Notes: generated by a model from the letters alone, not told the origin. A stretch of 33,967 nt of DNA from Rhodopseudomonas sp. AAP120 (GCF_001295845.1 NZ_LJIC01000098.1:1-33967), one strand, 5' to 3'. Counted from the first letter of the stretch, positions 24,187 to 32,494 are shown. Translations and numbers: made by a program.

Positions 24187-25407
24187 TTACTGGCTCGGCC
24201 CGTCGGTGTTGAACACTTCGCCTTCCGGCACCCAGCTCTTGCCGTCGAAGCGGGCGATCTGCATCTGGGTGTAGGGAGCGTAGCGGTCCGGCCGGGTCGA
24301 GACCTTGATGCCGGGCAGCAGCATCGGCGCGGTGGTCGGCTTGATGTTGGTGGCCTGCTTCAGCAAATTGTCGCGGGTGAGATTGTCGCCGCAGGCTTCC
24401 AGCACCTTCACGGTCATATAGGCCGAGATGTAGCCGGTGACGGTGGAGCCGTCGGCGATGTCGCCTTTCGGGTACCATTTGGCGAGGAATTCCTTGAACT
24501 CCTTGACGTCGGCGTCGTTCTCGAAGCGCGGATCGGTCGGCGTCTTGAACGCCAGCGCGGTGAGCAGGCCGGTCGAGGCTTCCTGGCCGGCGGGCTCGAG
24601 CACGCCCTTGATCGAACTCGACACGCTGACGAGGAAGTTCAGCGGCTTCCAGTTCAGCTCGTGCACCTTGCGGACCGCCTGGGCGCCGAATTTCGGCGTT
24701 GCCATGGTGAACAGCGTATCGGCGCCGGAGGCCTTCAGCGCGACGATCTGGGAGTCGACGGTCGGGTCGGTGACCTCGTAGGTCACTTCCTTGACGATCA
24801 TCGTCTTGGCCTTGTCGCCGAGCCCGTCTTTGAGGCCCTTGACGTAGTCCTTGCCGGCGTCGTCGTTCTGCGAGAACACGCCGAGCTTGGCGTCGGGCTT
24901 GTTCTTCAGCAGATACTTCGCGAAGATCATGCCCTCCATCTGGTAGGGCGGATACAGCTGCGTGGTCCACGGGAAGTTCTTCGGATCGTCCCATTTCGCC
25001 GCGCCGGTCGAGATGAACAGCTGCGGCACCTTCTTGCCGTTGAGATATTTCTGGATCGCCGTGTTGGTCGGCGTGCCGATGGTGCCGACGATCGCCAGCA
25101 CCTCGTCCTGCTCGACCAGGCGCCGCGTCTGCTCCACCGTCTTGGGCGGCGAGTAGGCGTCGTCGAGGCTGATCAGCTTGATCTTGCGGCCATTGACGCC
25201 GCCCTTGGCGTTGATCATGGCGTAGTACGCGTCTTCGACGTGGCCCTGCACGCCGTAGGCCGAGGCCGGACCGCTATAGGGCATGGTCTGGCCGATCTTG
25301 ATTTCGCTGTCGGTGACGCCGGGGCCGTATTGCTTCTGGGCGAAGGCGGGCTGGGCCGCCGCGACGGCGAACAAACCGGCCGCGAGCAGGGTGAGGCGGG
25401 TGGTCAT
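24187..25407 (-). CDS. Branched-chain-amino-acid-type ABC transporter substrate-binding protein
   Basis: A protein of 406 residues. The start at 25407 has GAGGAAG upstream, and a signal peptide (1-23, ending AQPAFA) follows. The mature part is Peripla_BP_6: GVTDSEIKIGQTMPYSGPASAYGVQGHVEDAYYAMINAKGGVNGRKI, the strongly conserved ligand-domain start, then LFISTGAAKWDDPKNFPWTTQLYPPYQMEG and VGVFSQNDDAGKDYVKG-like elements. Sequence features resemble members from Rhodopseudomonas/Bradyrhizobium that bind aromatic or fatty acids, but the ligand is not fixed by motif. No permease or ATPase gene is near, so it must share a distant Liv transporter or act alone. Confidence 0.93.
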   Translation of the reverse strand: MTTRLTLLAAGLFAVAAAQPAFAQKQYGPGVTDSEIKIGQTMPYSGPASAYGVQGHVEDAYYAMINAKGGVNGRKIKLISLDDAYSPPKTVEQTRRLVEQDEVLAIVGTIGTPTNTAIQKYLNGKKVPQLFISTGAAKWDDPKNFPWTTQLYPPYQMEGMIFAKYLLKNKPDAKLGVFSQNDDAGKDYVKGLKDGLGDKAKTMIVKEVTYEVTDPTVDSQIVALKASGADTLFTMATPKFGAQAVRKVHELNWKPLNFLVSVSSSIKGVLEPAGQEASTGLLTALAFKTPTDPRFENDADVKEFKEFLAKWYPKGDIADGSTVTGYISAYMTVKVLEACGDNLTRDNLLKQATNIKPTTAPMLLPGIKVSTRPDRYAPYTQMQIARFDGKSWVPEGEVFNTDGPSQ

Positions 25408-25702
25408 GGCACTTCCTCTCTTTGGTTGAAGCCGCACTCTGCGGTGCGGGCTGTTCGACCGTCGCGCTCTTGATGGCGCGTGCCGATCGGGCCGACGGCT
25501 GTGACGCGGCCGGTGTCAGTTCAAATCATTTGAAGACAAATTGCACGCCGCAGCGCAGCGCGAATACGCGCGCCGCAGCGGAGAATTCATGCGGACGGAA
25601 TAAGCGCGCGTCGAGGCGAAGTATCGGCCTTGTTTTCACGCCCATCTGCGCAGTGTGCCGGCAAGCTGCCGCACAACGTCGCACCCGTCGGCACCGACGG
25701 GA
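25408..25702. other. 295-bp region with no recognisable feature
   Basis: This is the gap between the start of the binding-protein gene and the end of the small hypothetical gene on the same strand. It presumably holds the promoter of the binding-protein gene. I found no palindromic repeat of the classes seen elsewhere, no RNA motif and no credible gene; open frames here lack ribosome sites. Confidence 0.5.
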
Positions 25703-25894
25703 TCAGAGGTCGCGCTGTTCGTCGTCGCGGTCGCGCTCGGGCGCGCAGATGTCACCGCTCTCGTAGAGATCGTCGTCCGGCAGCCGCGGCGGCGCCGGCT
25801 TGTCGGCCGCGGCGTCCTTCGCCGCTGCCTTGCTCTTGCGGGGCTTTTTGGGCTTGATCTTGTCCCAGCCGATCATCGTCTTGGATCCCGTCAT
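25703..25894 (-). CDS. Small charged hypothetical protein
   Basis: A protein of 63 residues (MTGSKTMIGWDKIKPKKPRKSK, then an Ala/Lys linker, then an acidic end PDDDLYESGDICAPERDRDDEQ). The basic N-terminal half and acidic C-terminal half, with no hydrophobic core, suggest a disordered protein. The ribosome site is poor for both candidate starts (25894 and 25876, MIGWDK). The pattern WDKIKPKKPRKSK and a short ordered acidic tail look like a conserved small protein rather than noise, but I cannot assign a family. Confidence 0.5.
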   Translation of the reverse strand: MTGSKTMIGWDKIKPKKPRKSKAAAKDAAADKPAPPRLPDDDLYESGDICAPERDRDDEQRDL

Positions 25895-26052
25895 CGCGGG
25901 GCCGGATCGCGCCGAGGCGCCATCCGGGTCCGTCGTGTCGCGGCGAGGTGGGGCGCCGGAAGCTTTAATGTAGCGCAGGATCGGGCCTGCTTGGCCGCGC
26001 TTTGCACAAGGCAGCCTCGCGCGGCCCGCATCAGCGGGCCGCGCCTTTGACG

Positions 26053-26370
26053 TCAGGTGCGGTGGCCGCCCTTCTGCTGCTCGGCCAGCCAGTCCGACAG
26101 CGCGCGCGCGGTGGCTTCGGCCTTCTTGCCGGCCGTCCCGGCGGCACTGCGGCTGCCGGTGGTCTTGCCTGTGCCGGCCTTGGCGCGCTTGGCCTTGGCC
26201 GGGGCGGCGCGTTGCGGCTCGGCGGCTTCGCGGGCCAGACGCAGCGCGCGCAGCCGTGCCATGTTGTCGAGGGTCGCCTTCGCGGCGGCGTCGCGTTCGG
26301 CTTTGCCGCCGTCGGTCTCCTGTGAGGCTGCGGAGCGCGCAGCAGGGCGGGAATTTTCGTCGTTCGTCAT
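26053..26370 (-). CDS. Hypothetical Ala/Lys-rich protein
   Basis: A protein of 105 residues starting MTNDENSRPAARSAASQ. A central helix TLDNMARLRALRLAREA (about 33-49) is followed by an Ala/Lys/Gly-rich basic linker (APAKAKRAKAGTGKTTGSRS) and a C-terminal helix ATARALSDWLAEQQKGG. There are no membrane segments. The basic linker could bind nucleic acid, but this is guesswork. The composition is like other small cytosolic proteins of unknown function in this bacterial group. The start at 26370 is the first ATG that leaves a natural N-terminus; the ribosome site is weak. It lies downstream of the btuB terminator on the same strand. Confidence 0.6.
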   Translation of the reverse strand: MTNDENSRPAARSAASQETDGGKAERDAAAKATLDNMARLRALRLAREAAEPQRAAPAKAKRAKAGTGKTTGSRSAAGTAGKKAEATARALSDWLAEQQKGGHRT

Positions 26371-26417
26371 TCGTCCACGTCGATTGTCTCGGGAATTGGG
26401 AAGCGCGCGGTGTAGCA

Positions 26418-26455
26418 AGAAAAAAGGCCCCGGGACAGCTTTTGCTGCCGGGGCC
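26418..26455 (-). terminator. Intrinsic terminator of the TonB-receptor gene
   Basis: In minus-strand sense, GGCCCCGG CAGC AAAA GCTG TC CCGGGGCC forms a long hairpin (26426-26455) followed by TTTTTTCT (26418-26425). It lies 41 bp after the receptor stop codon and is the strongest intrinsic terminator in the window. Confidence 0.93.
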
Positions 26456-26496
26456 TGTCATGCACGATAGTCGATGTGAAGGAACGTGAGCTGCCG

Positions 26497-28593
26497 TCAG
26501 AACGTGACGCCGGCTTTCGCCAGATAGGTGCGGCCGGGCAGCGGATAGGCGCCGTAGCGGCCGGGCGTGAAGGTGCTGGCCACCGCGTAATCATAGTATT
26601 GCGCGTTGAACAGGTTGATCACGCTCAGCGACCAGAAGAAGTGGTCGACCTCGCCGCTCAGCTTGACGTCGACGGTGCCGTTGGCCGGGATTTTGACCTG
26701 GCTGTTGGCATTGTCGCTGTCCATGAAGCGGCTGCTCCACACCCGCGCGGTGGCGTCGAACACCACGTATTTCTGCCAGACGTTCCAGGTCACGCCGGCA
26801 TTCGCCGTATAGCGCGACACCAGCGGCACGTCTTTGCCGGCGAACGCGCCCTCGCGGAACGTCGCGTTGGTGTAGGCGGCGCCGCTGCGCAGCAGCAGAT
26901 TGTCGCTGATGCGGACCGACGAGCTGGTCTCGGCGCCGGTGCGGCGGGTCGGGTCGAGGTTGGTGTTGTAGAAATTCACCGGGTCGTAGCGGATCTCGTT
27001 GGTCAGATCCATGTTGTAGGCGCTCGCCTGCATCTCGAACGGACCGGACTTGATGCGGAAGCCGCCTTCGACGTCGACCGAGGTCTGGGTCTTCAGCGCG
27101 AAGGTGCCGGGGATCGCGTTGAAGAACGCATCGTAGGACGGACCCGAAGCGACGCGCTCGTCGACATTCGGGGTGCGGAACGCGCGCGCGGCGCGGGCGA
27201 ATACGCTGAACACGTCGTTGAAGCGATGCTCGAGGCCGACATGCAGCGCGTGCTGGGTCTCGGTGCTGTTCAGCGGCTGTGCCTGCGCCTCGCCGAAATA
27301 GCCCGGCGCCAGCGCATTCATCCGGTCGGCAGCGTCGACCTTCACGCTCTGCACCCGGCCGCCATAGGAGAAGTCGGTGGTCGGCAGGACCGCGATGGTC
27401 TGCTGCCAATAGCCGGCCAGCGTCTTCTGCGACAGATTGTAGACGTGCACCGGCGGCGTGCCGCGATACTGGCCGCGGTCGGAGTCGTAGGTCGCGTCGT
27501 AATAATCGAGGCCGGTGAGGATGCTCGACGGCAGGCCGAAGAACGCGTTCTTGATGCTGAGCCGCGGCGTGATCGACCAGGTCTGCAGATGCGCGTCGAA
27601 CCAGCTCGCATTGAAGCTCGACAGCGGCACGTCGCCGAAATAGCCGGCCTGCTGCCGCTTGTCGCGGATGCCGCCATCGACGATCAGCTCGGCGCCGTCC
27701 CACAGCGATTTAGTGAAACCGGCCGTGAGGTTGGCGCCCTGCTTGTCGGCGAAATTGAACGGGGTGTTGGTGCCGCTGCGGTTGGTGACGAGCTGGTTGA
27801 CGCCGAGCGACGGATCGACGATCCGCGAACCGGGCAGGCCGAGGCGCTGGTTGTCGCCCGAGATGTTGATGAAGGCGCTGAGATCCGGCGTGCTGTAGCG
27901 CAACTCGCCGACCGCGTTGTTCTGCTCCAGCGCGTTGTTGGCGCGGTAGCCGTCGGACCGCACGCCATTGGCAAAGGCGGATGTCGACCACGGCCCGGAA
28001 TTGAATGCCGCCGACACCGCGGCGAGCCGCTGGTTGAACGAGCCGACGCCGCCTTCGGCGCGGAACGTTGCGGGTGGGCCGCCGGCGCCGGTCTTGGTGA
28101 CGATGTTGATGACGCCGCCGACCGCGTTGTCGCCGTACAGCACCGCGCCGCTGCCGCCGCGGGTGATCTCGATGCGCTCGATCGACTGCAGCGGAATGCT
28201 CGACAGGTCGACCCCCTGCAAATCGAGGTCGTTGAGGCGGCGGCCGTTGATCAGGAACAGCGTGTTCGAGGTCGCCGTGGCGCCGAAGCCGCGCAGGTCG
28301 ACCGACGAGCCGGTGCCGTTGACGCCGCCATACAGCGACGTGGTCTGCACGCCCGGCGTCTGCGCGATGATGTCCTGCACGGTCTGGGCCGGCGAATGCG
28401 CGATGTCGTCGGCGGTGATCACGGTGCTCGACGTGCCGACGATGGCATCCGAGGTGCGCGTCGCGGTGACGTTGATGGCGGGCAGCATGTCCTGCGCGGC
28501 CGCCGGCGCGAGGGCGGCGACAAGGCTGGACGCCAGGATGGTGGAACACAGCAGCGCGCGCCCGCGCGGTGCAGCGGAGTGGAAAAACGGCAT
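26497..28593 (-). CDS. btuB: TonB-dependent outer membrane receptor, BtuB-like (cobalamin uptake)
   Basis: A protein of 698 residues. The ATG at 28593 follows GAGG in minus-strand sense and gives a signal peptide ending LAPAAAQ. A Ton-box-like segment (LPAINVTATRT) precedes the plug domain: AQTVQDIIAQTPGVQTTSLYGG, SSVDLRGFGATATSNTLFLINGRRLND, IERIEITRGGSGAVLYGDNAVGGVINIVTK. The remainder is a 22-strand barrel, ending YPLPGRTYLAKAGVTF with a terminal aromatic. The size fits BtuB-type receptors. The decisive evidence for the ligand is the cobalamin riboswitch in its leader. Energised by TonB-ExbBD, it would take up B12 or related corrinoids. It is monocistronic; no btuCDF genes are nearby. Confidence 0.93.
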   Translation of the reverse strand: MPFFHSAAPRGRALLCSTILASSLVAALAPAAAQDMLPAINVTATRTSDAIVGTSSTVITADDIAHSPAQTVQDIIAQTPGVQTTSLYGGVNGTGSSVDLRGFGATATSNTLFLINGRRLNDLDLQGVDLSSIPLQSIERIEITRGGSGAVLYGDNAVGGVINIVTKTGAGGPPATFRAEGGVGSFNQRLAAVSAAFNSGPWSTSAFANGVRSDGYRANNALEQNNAVGELRYSTPDLSAFINISGDNQRLGLPGSRIVDPSLGVNQLVTNRSGTNTPFNFADKQGANLTAGFTKSLWDGAELIVDGGIRDKRQQAGYFGDVPLSSFNASWFDAHLQTWSITPRLSIKNAFFGLPSSILTGLDYYDATYDSDRGQYRGTPPVHVYNLSQKTLAGYWQQTIAVLPTTDFSYGGRVQSVKVDAADRMNALAPGYFGEAQAQPLNSTETQHALHVGLEHRFNDVFSVFARAARAFRTPNVDERVASGPSYDAFFNAIPGTFALKTQTSVDVEGGFRIKSGPFEMQASAYNMDLTNEIRYDPVNFYNTNLDPTRRTGAETSSSVRISDNLLLRSGAAYTNATFREGAFAGKDVPLVSRYTANAGVTWNVWQKYVVFDATARVWSSRFMDSDNANSQVKIPANGTVDVKLSGEVDHFFWSLSVINLFNAQYYDYAVASTFTPGRYGAYPLPGRTYLAKAGVTF

Positions 28594-28712
28594 GGACAAA
28601 CCTCGGCCGGACGTTCAGTGGCACGTCACAGCGAACGAGGGATCACCATGCTTGCGCGCGTGGTGAAACCAATGCCTGCAAATCCCGACCGGCACTCTCG
28701 CGTGTGACCACG

Positions 28713-28888
28713 AATGACGGCAGGTCTCCTGGCTCGCGGGTGATATCTTCCGTCGCCTTCCCAGGGCCGAGGTCCCAGTGGCATTCCGACAGAAGTCGAA
28801 CCGCTTACAGTTGCGGGAACAGCTGCGGCCTGAGAGCGTAACCGCTCCGCACCGCATTCCCTTTTCATCCCCGTGAGGGGAACCGTCA
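28713..28888 (-). ncRNA. Cobalamin (B12) riboswitch
   Basis: Read on the minus strand, the leader shows the conserved elements in order: a GGTTCCCC...GGGGA stem with GGGAATGCGGTG, the CCGCAGCTGTTCCCGCAACTGTAAGC core (28803-28828), GCCACTGG (28775-28782), a CCTGGGAAGG stem and the B12 box GAGCCAGGAGACCTGCCG (28718-28735). These match the AdoCbl riboswitch consensus. It lies 120 bp before the receptor start codon. When cobalamin is bound, receptor expression should fall. No T-tailed hairpin follows, so control is probably at translation. Confidence 0.97.
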
Positions 28889-28894
28889 TGTTCA

Positions 28895-28923
28895 ACTAGA
28901 AGTATCGGAGGGTGCGAAGTCAA
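28895..28923 (-). promoter_or_regulatory. Likely promoter of the riboswitch-btuB transcript
   Basis: In minus-strand sense TTGACT (28918-28923) and TCTAGT (28895-28900) are separated by exactly 17 bp. A start about 7 bp after the -10 would fall near 28888, which is the first base of the riboswitch. The fit in spacing and position is good; the assignment is by eye. Confidence 0.6.
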
Positions 28924-29035
28924 TTCGCCGTTGGCGACAGCTGGCCCGGTTCGCGCGCGTGCCTGCGGGATTGTCCCAGGCTGTTGCTTGCGAGTAACAA
29001 TGCGGCTTGATCCAGCTCAACAGGGCACGCGCACG

Positions 29036-29713
29036 ATGGCGGAGTATGTGGTCGAGTTCGGCAAGACCGGTCGGCCGGCCGAACCGGGCGGCCGGCTCGA
29101 TGCGGCCGCGTTTCATCGCAACGAGCAGGCGATCCGCGCCGTGCTGGCGCGGCTGCTGCACGGCGTGACCGGCGATGTGCTCGAGGCCGGCAGCGGCACC
29201 GGCCAGCACGTCGTCGCCTTCGCGCGTCAACATCCCGAGATCGTCTGGTGGCCGAGCGACATCCATCCGCAGCATCTGACCAGCATCGCCGCCTGGCGCG
29301 CGGACTCGGGCCTCGCCAATATCCGGGAGCCGCGGCGGATCGATCTGAGCGACCCTGCGTGGCCCGCCGAGATGATGGACGGCGGCGGCCCCGCCTCGCT
29401 CGCCGCGATGTTCAGCGCCAATGTGATTCACATCGCGCCGTGGCCGGTGGCGCAGGGCTTGTTCGCCGGCGCGGCCCGGCTGCTGCGGCCGGACGGAAAG
29501 CTGATCCTGTACGGCCCGTTCAAGCAGGACGGTGCGCACACCGCGCCGAGCAATGCGGCGTTCGATGCCAGCCTGCGCGCCGCCAATCCGGAGTGGGGCG
29601 TGCGCGATGTCGGCGAGCAGCTCGCGGCGCAGCACGGCTTGCGGCTCGGCGAGATCGTCGAGATGCCGGCCAACAATCTCATCCTGTGCTTCGCCCGCAG
29701 CGGCGAAAGCTGA
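29036..29713 (+). CDS. DUF938 family SAM-dependent methyltransferase-like protein
   Basis: A protein of 225 residues. The ATG at 29036 gives the normal family N-terminus (MAEYVVEFGKTGRPAEPGGRLD) with a CAGGG upstream; an ATG at 29000 is a less likely start. Conserved blocks: FHRNEQAIRAVL, VLEAGSGTGQHVVAFARQHP (the SAM-binding loop), WWPSDIHPQHL, FSANVIHIAPWPVAQGLFAGAARLLRPDGKLILYGPF and NPEWGVRDVGE. The family (also METTL26 in animals) has a class I methyltransferase fold, but no substrate is established. It diverges from the btuB leader, so the 112 bp between the two transcripts may hold both promoters. No functional link to cobalamin is shown. Confidence 0.9.
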   Translation: MAEYVVEFGKTGRPAEPGGRLDAAAFHRNEQAIRAVLARLLHGVTGDVLEAGSGTGQHVVAFARQHPEIVWWPSDIHPQHLTSIAAWRADSGLANIREPRRIDLSDPAWPAEMMDGGGPASLAAMFSANVIHIAPWPVAQGLFAGAARLLRPDGKLILYGPFKQDGAHTAPSNAAFDASLRAANPEWGVRDVGEQLAAQHGLRLGEIVEMPANNLILCFARSGES

Positions 29714-29830
29714 GGTCGGCGCATAGGTTCACCGCGCCTGCGACTGTTGATCGCAGGGCGTCGCCACCTATGATGCCGGCCGATTCCACGGCCCGGCGAT
29801 GTACCGGCCGGACGAAGGGCGAAACTCCTG

Positions 29831-31078
29831 ATGGTTGACGCGACCGCGGTGGGCGACATCTCTGGCGACGCGCGGGCGCGCTCCAACGTCTGGCGGCTGG
29901 CGGCCGCGCAGGCGCTGACCGGCGCCAATGCGGCGGTGATCTTCGCCACCGGCGCGATCATCGGCGCGCAGCTGGCGCCCAGCGTCGCGCTCGCCACCGT
30001 GCCGATCTCGATGTACGTGCTCGGCCTCGCCGCCGGCACGCTGCCGACTGGCGCAATCGCCCGCCGCTACGGCCGCCGCACCTCGTTCATGATCGGTGCC
30101 GGCTGCGGCGCGGCCGCGGGCGCGCTCGGTGCGCTGGCGATCCTCAACGGCGCATTTGCGCTGTTCTGCCTCGCGACCTTCCTCGGGGGCCTCTACGGCG
30201 CGGTGGCGCAGTCCTATCGGTTTGCCGCCGCCGACGGCGCCAGCGCCGCGTATCGGCCCAAGGCGGTGTCGTGGGTGATGGCCGGCGGCGTGTTCGCCGG
30301 CGTGCTCGGTCCGCAGCTGGTGCAGTGGACCATGGATATCTGGCCGCCTTATCTGTTCGCCTTCAGCTACGTGGTGCAGGCCTTCGTCGCGCTGATCGCC
30401 ATGGCGGTGCTGTGGAGCGTCGATGCGCCGAAGCCGCAGCCGGCCGATCTTGCCGGCGGCCGGCCGCTGCTGACGATCGTGCGGCAACCGCGCTTCATCG
30501 CCGCGGCGCTGTGCGGCGTCATCGCCTATCCGATGATGAATCTGGTGATGACCTCGGCGCCGCTGGCGATGCAGATGTGCGGCCTGCCGGTCAGCGATTC
30601 CAATTTCGGCCTGCAATGGCACATCGTGGCGATGTACGCGCCGAGCTTCGTCACCGGCTCGCTGATCGCGAAGTTCGGCGCACCCCGTGTGGTCGCGCTC
30701 GGGCTGGCGCTGGAGGCGGCGGGCGCCTCGATCGGCATCATGGGCATCACCGCCCCGCATTTCTGGGCGACGCTGTTCGTCATCGGCGTCGGCTGGAATT
30801 TCGCCTTCGTCGGCGCCTCCGCGCTGGTGCTGGAGACGCATCAGCCCAGCGAGAAGAACAAGGTGCAGGCGTTGAACGACTTCCTGGTGTTCGGCATGAT
30901 GGCGCTGGGCTCGTTCTCGTCGGGGCAATTGCTCGCCAATTACGGCTGGGCCACCGTCAACCTGATGGTGTTCCCGCCGGTGCTGGTGGGCCTGATCGTG
31001 CTGGCGATCAGCGGCTGGTCGAAATCGCGCAAGCAAATCGCCGAGCAAGCCGTCGAACTCGCCGACCGCGGCGCGTGA
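29831..31078 (+). CDS. MFS transporter
   Basis: A protein of 415 residues with about twelve hydrophobic segments. Features: the loop 2-3 motif ARRYGRRTSF (G-R-R type, a conserved MFS loop), a short mid-protein cytoplasmic loop (DAPKPQPADLAGG), and the second-half segment FIAAALCGVIAYPMMNLVMTSAPLAMQMCGL. It resembles the YcaD/UMF-like efflux group of uncharacterised MFS permeases. A basic tail (SKSRKQIAEQAVELADRGA) is cytoplasmic. AGGG lies at about 13 nt before the ATG. The neighbours do not tell the substrate. It is followed by a class D repeat. Confidence 0.9.
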   Translation: MVDATAVGDISGDARARSNVWRLAAAQALTGANAAVIFATGAIIGAQLAPSVALATVPISMYVLGLAAGTLPTGAIARRYGRRTSFMIGAGCGAAAGALGALAILNGAFALFCLATFLGGLYGAVAQSYRFAAADGASAAYRPKAVSWVMAGGVFAGVLGPQLVQWTMDIWPPYLFAFSYVVQAFVALIAMAVLWSVDAPKPQPADLAGGRPLLTIVRQPRFIAAALCGVIAYPMMNLVMTSAPLAMQMCGLPVSDSNFGLQWHIVAMYAPSFVTGSLIAKFGAPRVVALGLALEAAGASIGIMGITAPHFWATLFVIGVGWNFAFVGASALVLETHQPSEKNKVQALNDFLVFGMMALGSFSSGQLLANYGWATVNLMVFPPVLVGLIVLAISGWSKSRKQIAEQAVELADRGA

Positions 31079-31117
31079 GAGATTTGGTACAAGTTGTAGG
31101 ATGGGTTGAATCTCCCC

Positions 31118-31272
31118 GTCATTCCGGGGCGCGCGCTCTTCGCGCGCGAACCCGGAATCCATAGCCCCTGGACTCGCGGTGACGCACTGCGGGGAGAGGC
31201 GGCGTATCCGACCGCTGGCCGCGGTGATTATGGATTCCGGGCTCGCGAGCTGCGCTCGCGCCCCGGAATGAC
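31118..31272. repeat. Class D intergenic palindromic element
   Basis: It starts GTCATTCCGGGGCGCGCGCT and ends with GCTCGCGCCCCGGAATGAC. The inner arms CCCGGAATCCATAG and TATGGATTCCGGG are near-complementary. It fills the gap between the MFS gene and the convergent VOC gene. A partial copy starts at 33912. Confidence 0.85.
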
Positions 31273-31288
31273 CCGGGGAGACGGCGTG

Positions 31289-31783
31289 CTAAGCTTCGCG
31301 TGAGCGAAGTAAGTCCTCGAGGTCCAGCCGCCGCGTGAACATCGCCAGTTTGCCGTCCGGCGTTCGCGGCCACTCCGCTTCGGGGCGGTCGCGATACAGT
31401 TCGACGCCGTTCTGGTCGGGGTCGCGCAGATACAGCGCTTCGCTGACACCGTGGTCACTGGCGCCGTCGAGAGCGATGCCGGCAGTGAGCACGCGGTGCA
31501 GCGCGTCGGCGAGTGACGCGCGGGTCGGATACAGGATTGCGGTGTGGAACAGGCCCGTGGTGCCCGGCGGCGGCGGGCTGCCGCCTTTGCTCTCCCAGGT
31601 GTTCAGCCCGATGTGATGGTGATAACCACCGGCCGAAATGAACGCGGCCTGATCGCCTATCCGCTGCATCAGCTCGAAACCGAGCACGCCGCAATAGAAC
31701 CCGAGCGCGCGCTCGAGATCGGCGACCTTGAGATGGACATGGCCGATCCGCGTGCCGGCCGGGATGGGAGTGGTCTCACTCAT
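31289..31783 (-). CDS. VOC-family protein, catechol-2,3-dioxygenase (CatE)-like
   Basis: A protein of 164 residues. GGAG in minus-strand sense at 9 nt sets the start at 31783 rather than 31798. The vicinal-oxygen-chelate fold is clear from IGHVHLKVADLERALGFYCGVLGFEL (13-38), FISAGGYHHHIGLNTWES (48-65), GLFHTAILYP (77-86) and LRDPDQNGVELYRDRP (119-134). His15/His17, His80 and Glu128 are the likely metal ligands of a one-site extradiol-type or glyoxalase-type enzyme. The closest type I recognise is CatE of Bacillus. The substrate is unproven. It shares a strand with the following CMD-family gene, with a repeat between them. Confidence 0.88.
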   Translation of the reverse strand: MSETTPIPAGTRIGHVHLKVADLERALGFYCGVLGFELMQRIGDQAAFISAGGYHHHIGLNTWESKGGSPPPPGTTGLFHTAILYPTRASLADALHRVLTAGIALDGASDHGVSEALYLRDPDQNGVELYRDRPEAEWPRTPDGKLAMFTRRLDLEDLLRSREA

Positions 31784-31807
31784 CTGTTTCGTCTCCATAA
31801 ATTCTGC

Positions 31808-31947
31808 GTGCCCCGGATGCTGCGCAACGCGCCGCCTTGGCGGCGTGGTGCGCTGCTGATCCGGGGCCCCGGTGTGCTGGGGCTCAAGATAACCGGGGTC
31901 CCGGATCTGCGGAGCAGCACTGCGTGCTGCACCGCGTCCGGGACACG
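31808..31947. repeat. Class E intergenic repeat-like sequence
   Basis: The gap between the VOC and CMD genes holds GTGCCCCGGATGCTGCGCAAC and, at the other end, GTGCTGCACCGCGTCCGGGACAC, with internal CCGGGGCCCCGG and ACCGGGGTCCCGGAT blocks. It is rich in imperfect inverted repeats and looks like the other intergenic elements, but only this copy is present in the window. Confidence 0.55.
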
Positions 31948-31948
31948 G

Positions 31949-32494
31949 TTAGGTGAGCTCAGGTTTCTCGCCGTCCGGCAGCGGGAATTCGTAGGTGTTC
32001 AGCGTCATCGACACCATCGTGTAGTAGCCGCACAGGCCGATCACCTCGACGAGGCCGCGCTCGCCGAGCGTCTGCATCGCCGCGTCGTACAGCGGTTTCG
32101 GCAGGCCCTTAGCTTCGTGCAGCGCGCGGGCGACGTCGTAGATCAGCTGCTGTTTCGGGTCGGCGAAAGTCGGCGTGCGGCGGTCGCGGATCGCGTCGAT
32201 GATGGCCGGATCGAGCCCGCCGTCCAGCGCCATCTTCTTGTGCGCGTACCATTCGAACTGCGCGGTCCAGTGCCGCGCCGTCACCAGGATGGCGAGTTCG
32301 GATTCCGCCGGGGTCAGCGACGTGTCGTAGCGCAGGAACGCGCCGAGCCGGGTGGCGTGCCGCGCCATCTCCGGGTTCGCCAGCCAGGCCATCATCGGTG
32401 GCGGCGGGGTGCCGCGCTTGCTGGCGATCGACTCCTCGTAGATGGCGCGCTGATCGTCGCTCATCTCGGCCGGCGTGGGCAATTTCAGGCGCAT
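31949..32494 (-). CDS. Carboxymuconolactone decarboxylase (CMD/AhpD)-family protein
   Basis: A protein of 181 residues. The start at 32494 (MRLKLPTPAEMSDDQ) matches the family N-terminus; a longer frame to 32653 is rejected. The helical core shows AFLRYDTSLTPAESELAILVTARHWTAQFEWYAHKKMALDGGLD (about 72-115), typical of the CMD domain in the branch that lacks the CxxC of AhpD. A second helical repeat includes LYDAAMQTLGERGLVEVIGLCGYYTMVSMTLN. Members include gamma-carboxymuconolactone decarboxylase and many uncharacterised proteins in aromatic-degradation gene sets. The enzyme activity cannot be assigned. It diverges from the acyl-CoA dehydrogenase gene. Confidence 0.88.
   Translation of the reverse strand: MRLKLPTPAEMSDDQRAIYEESIASKRGTPPPPMMAWLANPEMARHATRLGAFLRYDTSLTPAESELAILVTARHWTAQFEWYAHKKMALDGGLDPAIIDAIRDRRTPTFADPKQQLIYDVARALHEAKGLPKPLYDAAMQTLGERGLVEVIGLCGYYTMVSMTLNTYEFPLPDGEKPELT

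Noticed and set aside
26476-28707. A 743-residue open frame on the plus strand opposite the TonB receptor
   Set aside because: It spans the terminator and receptor in antisense and has shadow-type composition; the minus-strand gene has a riboswitch, signal peptide and plug motifs.
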